Positions 60,482 to 64,000 of a stretch of DNA of 64,000 nt are shown here, in pieces. A program made the position numbers and the translations under genes. Under the pieces are notes generated by a model. It saw nothing but the letters and a program-made list of their open reading frames with translations, did not search any database and had not been told where the DNA came from. Positions within the stretch are counted from its first letter, which is position 1. Each line of letters starts with the position of its first letter. Location of the stretch: contig NZ_LR590470.1 of the NCBI RefSeq assembly GCF_901472535.1, positions 3,410,001-3,474,000 of the forward strand, written 5' to 3'. Origin of the DNA: Sphingobacterium daejeonense (GTDB lineage: Bacteria > Bacteroidota > Bacteroidia > Sphingobacteriales > Sphingobacteriaceae).

Positions 60482-63097
60482 ATGAGCATAGCAAAAACGT
60501 ACAGTCCGAAAGAAGCTGAAGAGAAATGGTATTCATATTGGATGGACAATGGATTTTTCCGTTCGGTTCCAGATGAACGTGAACCTTATACTATTGTAAT
60601 GCCACCTCCGAACGTCACTGGCGTGCTTCATATGGGCCACATGTTAAATAACACCATTCAAGATGTGCTGATCCGCCGTGCTCGTATGCAAGGTAAAAAT
60701 GCTTGTTGGGTACCAGGAACTGACCATGCATCAATTGCTACTGAAGCTAAGGTCGTGGCGATGTTGAAGGAAAAAGGAATCGAAAAAACTTCAATCTCGC
60801 GTGAAGAGTTCTTGGAGTATGCCTGGGAATGGAAAGAAAAATATGGTGGAATTATCCTCAAACAATTGGAAAAATTGGGCGCATCCTGCGATTGGGAAAG
60901 AACAAAATTCACTATGGATCCCGACCTTTCCGAAGCAGTAATTGATACGTTCATTAAATTCTACAACGAAGGTTATATCTACCGTGGTATCCGCATGGTT
61001 AACTGGGATCCCGAAGGTAAAACTGCCCTATCAGATGAAGAAGTAATACGTAAAGAAGTAAATCAAAAACTATATTACGTAAGATATAAAATCAAAGATT
61101 CAGACGAGTATGTGATTATTGCTACTACCCGACCTGAAACTATTATGGCCGATACTGCCATATGTATCAACCCATTGGATGATCGTTATAAGCATCTGCA
61201 AGGAAAATCGGTATTGGTACCTTTAATCAACAGGGAAATTCCAATTATTCAAGATGAATATGTTGAGATGGAATTTGGTACTGGCTGTTTGAAAGTTACT
61301 CCTGCTCACGATTTGAATGACTATGAGCTAGGTCAAAAACATAATCTGGAGGTGATTGATATCCTGAATGATAATGGAACATTAAATGAAAAAGCTCAGA
61401 TATTAGTTGGTGAAGATCGTTTCATTGCACGTAAGAAAATCGCTAACCTCCTTGAAGAAGCTGGTCAGATCGAAAAAATCGAAGACTACAAATCTCAAGT
61501 TGGATTCTCGGAACGTACAAATGCAGCAATTGAACCTAAACTATCAATGCAATGGTTCTTGAAAATGGACAAGCTTTCAAAACCTGCATTGGAATATGTT
61601 GAGGATGGAACTATTAAGTTGATACCGGATAAGTTCTTCGCTTCTTATAAGCACTGGATGGAGAATGTCAAAGATTGGTGTATCTCACGTCAATTATGGT
61701 GGGGACAGAGAATCCCAGCTTGGTACAACGAGAAGAATGAATGGGTAATTGCCAAAACTGAAGCTGAAGCTATTGCTGAACTTGAAAAACAAGGTAAATC
61801 TACAAATGGCATTCGCCAAGAAGACGACGTATTGGACACTTGGTTCTCATCAGGGTTATGGCCGATGTCGGTTTTTGATGGTGTAAGAAACCCAGAAAAC
61901 CCTGATTTCAAATATTACTACCCTACCAATGATCTAGTGACTGCACCAGAGATTCTTTTCTTCTGGGTTGCAAGGATGATCATTATGGGGCATGATTATA
62001 CCCATAAACCACCTTTCAGAAACGTATACCTAACTGGAATTGTACGCGATAAATTAGGCCGCAAAATGTCTAAGTCGCTAGGAAACTCGCCGGACCCAAT
62101 TGAACTAATGGAACAATATGGAACAGATGGTGTTCGTGTCGGAATGTTGTTGTCATCACCAGCAGGAAATGACCTGATGTTTGATGTTTCTTATTGTGAG
62201 CAAGGAAGAAATTTCGCCAATAAAATCTGGAATGCCTTCCGTTTAGTAAAAGGTTGGGAAGTAACTGAAAATCCAGCTACAGAATCTCAAAAGTTGGCAG
62301 CAAAATGGTTCGAAAGTAAATTCAACCAAGCATTGGTGGAAATAGAAGAACATTTTGCTAATTATAGATTATCTGATGCCTTGATGGCAACATATAAATT
62401 GATTTGGGATGATTTCTGCTCTTGGTATTTGGAACTGGTTAAACCTGCTTACCAAGCACCTATTGAAAAAGAAACTCTAGAAACTGTTAAAGCGTTATTT
62501 CAAAAAGTTCTGAAATTAGCACATCCATTTATGCCATTTATCACTGAAGAATTATGGCATGATGAAATCTTCGGAACACGATCTGAAAAAGACTGTATTA
62601 TCGTAGCTGAATTCCCTTCAATCGAAAAATTCGATGAAAGCTTGATCAAAGAATTTGCTACCGTTCAACAGATCATCTCCGAAGTAAGGAACATCAGAAA
62701 TTCTAAAGGAATTTCTCCAAAAGTGGCTCTTCCTCTAGCTATCAATGCTACAAATATTGACTATAGCAAATATCAAGAAAGCATTGTAAAGCTTGCAAAC
62801 ATTGAAGAATTAACGTTTGTCAAAGAGAAAGTTTCTGGAGCTGTAAGTTTCTTGGCTGGAAAAGATGAATGTTATATCGCATTGGAAAACAATATAGATG
62901 TGGATGCAGAAAAAGAACGTATCAGCAAGGAAATAGAATATCTAAAAGGCTTCTTATCATCAGTAGACAAAAAACTGTCTAATGAAAGATTTGTTCAGAA
63001 TGCCAAACCTGAAATCGTAGAAAACGAAAAAAACAAAAAGGCAGATGCTGAAGCAAAAATTCAGATCCTTCAAGAAAGCTTAGTTAGTCTAGGCTAA
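60482..63097 (+). CDS. valS: Valine--tRNA ligase
   Basis: The intact 871-residue enzyme is a class I synthetase: PPPNVTGVLHMGHMLNN (HIGH motif), KMSKSLGNSPDP (KMSKS motif), an editing domain with ATTRPETIMADTAIC, the tRNA-binding anticodon domain, and the C-terminal coiled coil (EKERISKEIEYLKGFLSSVDKKLSNERFV). It charges tRNA-Val with valine. The length is typical for Bacteroidetes. Confidence 0.98.
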   Translation: MSIAKTYSPKEAEEKWYSYWMDNGFFRSVPDEREPYTIVMPPPNVTGVLHMGHMLNNTIQDVLIRRARMQGKNACWVPGTDHASIATEAKVVAMLKEKGIEKTSISREEFLEYAWEWKEKYGGIILKQLEKLGASCDWERTKFTMDPDLSEAVIDTFIKFYNEGYIYRGIRMVNWDPEGKTALSDEEVIRKEVNQKLYYVRYKIKDSDEYVIIATTRPETIMADTAICINPLDDRYKHLQGKSVLVPLINREIPIIQDEYVEMEFGTGCLKVTPAHDLNDYELGQKHNLEVIDILNDNGTLNEKAQILVGEDRFIARKKIANLLEEAGQIEKIEDYKSQVGFSERTNAAIEPKLSMQWFLKMDKLSKPALEYVEDGTIKLIPDKFFASYKHWMENVKDWCISRQLWWGQRIPAWYNEKNEWVIAKTEAEAIAELEKQGKSTNGIRQEDDVLDTWFSSGLWPMSVFDGVRNPENPDFKYYYPTNDLVTAPEILFFWVARMIIMGHDYTHKPPFRNVYLTGIVRDKLGRKMSKSLGNSPDPIELMEQYGTDGVRVGMLLSSPAGNDLMFDVSYCEQGRNFANKIWNAFRLVKGWEVTENPATESQKLAAKWFESKFNQALVEIEEHFANYRLSDALMATYKLIWDDFCSWYLELVKPAYQAPIEKETLETVKALFQKVLKLAHPFMPFITEELWHDEIFGTRSEKDCIIVAEFPSIEKFDESLIKEFATVQQIISEVRNIRNSKGISPKVALPLAINATNIDYSKYQESIVKLANIEELTFVKEKVSGAVSFLAGKDECYIALENNIDVDAEKERISKEIEYLKGFLSSVDKKLSNERFVQNAKPEIVENEKNKKADAEAKIQILQESLVSLG

Positions 63098-63107
63098 TCA
63101 GAAATAT

Positions 63108-63147
63108 AAAAAAATCCCTCAAGTAAATTTACTTGAGGGATTTTTTT
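63108..63147. terminator. Bidirectional terminator between valS and a convergent lipoprotein gene
   Basis: A perfect 40-base palindrome with core ATCCCTCAAGTAAA and its complement. A7 and T7 arms give a T run in either direction. Confidence 0.9.
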
Positions 63148-63156
63148 ATAGACATA

Positions 63157-63667
63157 TTATTTGTCAACTCTCAGGAATTTGCCGTTAAGGTCAAATACCA
63201 GATCAACATCATTTTTAAGCTCCACAGACATATCATCAATATCCTTGTCGATTGATTTGATAGCCTGCCCAGCATAATTTGCCTTTATATATTCCTGAAC
63301 CTGAAGAGGAAGTACAACCATTGGAATCTCAACATTTCCTTCTGTACTTATTTCTCTCCATTCTCCATCTTTGTCAAAATCTATTTCTGTTTTATCTGAA
63401 AGATCAACATCAAATACAGTCCCATCAGTTACAGGGCTTTGTTTGTTCTCCACATGTAAAATAGTTGCATTAGGAAAGTGTGTTTCGATAAATTGCTTCG
63501 CAGTATGTGGCAATATATCTGCTGGATTATTAGCAGGTATAGGACCATCACTAGACCCCTCAGCTATGCCACCAGTAGGATTGTTATCAATGTTTTCTGC
63601 TTGCTTGTTTGGGTTATTGCAGGCAAACAATAATGTGACTGCACCAACTAGTAATAATTTTTTTCAT
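63157..63667 (-). CDS. PepSY-like (DUF2874-type) lipoprotein, frameshift in the signal peptide
   Basis: The conserved part has two related modules: ILPHTAKQFIETHFPNATILHVE...TVFDVDLSDKTEIDFDKDGEWREIS and LPLQVQEYIKANYAGQAIKSIDKD...VDLVFDLNGKFLRVD, as in the DUF2874/PepSY-like periplasmic proteins. Correcting a seven-A run near 63659 (six restores the frame) gives a start at 63667 and a signal peptide MKKLLLVGAVTLLFAC with a lipobox. An unusually strong AAGGAG ribosome-binding site lies seven bases upstream of that ATG, supporting the start. Length is about 170 residues. Function is unknown. Confidence 0.8.
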
Positions 63668-63881
63668 GTTTACTCCTTTTTTAATATAAACAGTATAAAA
63701 AGAGTTTTGTTTTGTTAACTGACAATTAACATCATTTCCAAAAGAGATAAATCAAACTACTCATTCAAAGCATGCTTACCCTCTATACAGTTTTGATAAC
63801 TTCAAAAACTTATTGAAATCACAATTGTTATACATGAACTAACTCGCTGTCTATTAAATATATAACCCTAAACTTATAATC

Positions 63882-64000
63882 ATGGAAAATTTCATCAAAA
63901 CCATCCGAACCGCAGTAAAACAATGGTATTTACCATTAATAGTTGGAATAATTCTTATTGCATTAGGATTTTATGTATTATCAACTCCACTCACTTCTTA
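63882..64000 (+). CDS. Start of a DUF308/HdeD-family membrane protein, cut by window edge
   Basis: The first 39 residues are visible: MENFIKTIRTAVKQWY followed by a membrane helix (LPLIVGIILIALGFYVL). The pattern KTI...VK.WY.PLI.GI resembles HdeD/DUF308 family proteins of Bacteroidetes. The rest lies outside the window. Confidence 0.55.
   Translation, partial: MENFIKTIRTAVKQWYLPLIVGIILIALGFYVLSTPLTS

Overview
This window is chromosomal DNA from a member of the Bacteroidetes, most likely a Sphingobacterium- or Pedobacter-like species of the Sphingobacteriaceae. The evidence is the low GC content, SusC/SusD pairs with lipoprotein partners, a long NusB, DUF3857/transglutaminase proteins, LTA-synthase-like sulfatases, and promoters of the Bacteroidetes TTTG-N20-TAnnTTTG type (clearest upstream of rplU). 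No phage, plasmid or CRISPR genes are visible. One IS1182-family element is present.

Layout. 1-3.6 kb: the end of an aminoglycoside 6-adenylyltransferase, an unknown lipoprotein, a Na+/H+ antiporter and rlmF. 4.0-22.0 kb: an 18-kb, ten-gene plus-strand operon with two SusC/SusD pairs and six surface-type lipoproteins built from binding modules (FAS1, discoidin, IPT, PKD, LamG, DUF1735), with no glycoside hydrolase or protease, closed by a terminator. 22.0-25.0 kb (minus strand): yajC, a DUF1573 lipoprotein, nusB and a leucine-dehydrogenase-family gene. 25.0-31.0 kb: an ABC exporter, two DUF3857/transglutaminase proteins and tRNA-Ala(GGC). 31.2-33.7 kb: the IS element inserted in the terminator of rplU-rpmA. 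33.7-37.5 kb: an ECF sigma factor with a coupled membrane protein, a lipoprotein and glmM. 37.7-42.2 kb: a PAP2 phosphatase and a metal-transport cluster (ZIP, MarR, FeoA, FeoB, a small Cys-rich protein). 42.3-42.7 kb: a GC-rich palindromic tandem repeat. 42.8-51.1 kb: amino-acid permease, lysoplasmalogenase, asnB, a UbiD-family decarboxylase, an NAD-binding protein and a cryptochrome/photolyase. 51.3-55.4 kb: sucA-sucB. 55.5-64.0 kb: an outer-membrane protein, two LTA-synthase-like sulfatases, valS, a PepSY-like lipoprotein and the start of a DUF308 membrane protein.

A property that affects the whole annotation: about forty reading-frame breaks occur in otherwise well-conserved genes, nearly all of them one base too many (a few one too few) in a homopolymer. 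They hit housekeeping genes such as nusB, feoB, rlmF and glmM, so I read them as sequencing or assembly errors, not gene decay. Broken genes are listed over their full restored span. Those split into several pieces are typed pseudogene to flag that they are broken as given.

The most unusual content is the 18-kb binding-module operon, including a phosphatase-fold protein with an apparently lost metal site, the palindromic repeat array at 42.3-42.7 kb, and the IS insertion that splits a ribosomal-protein terminator.
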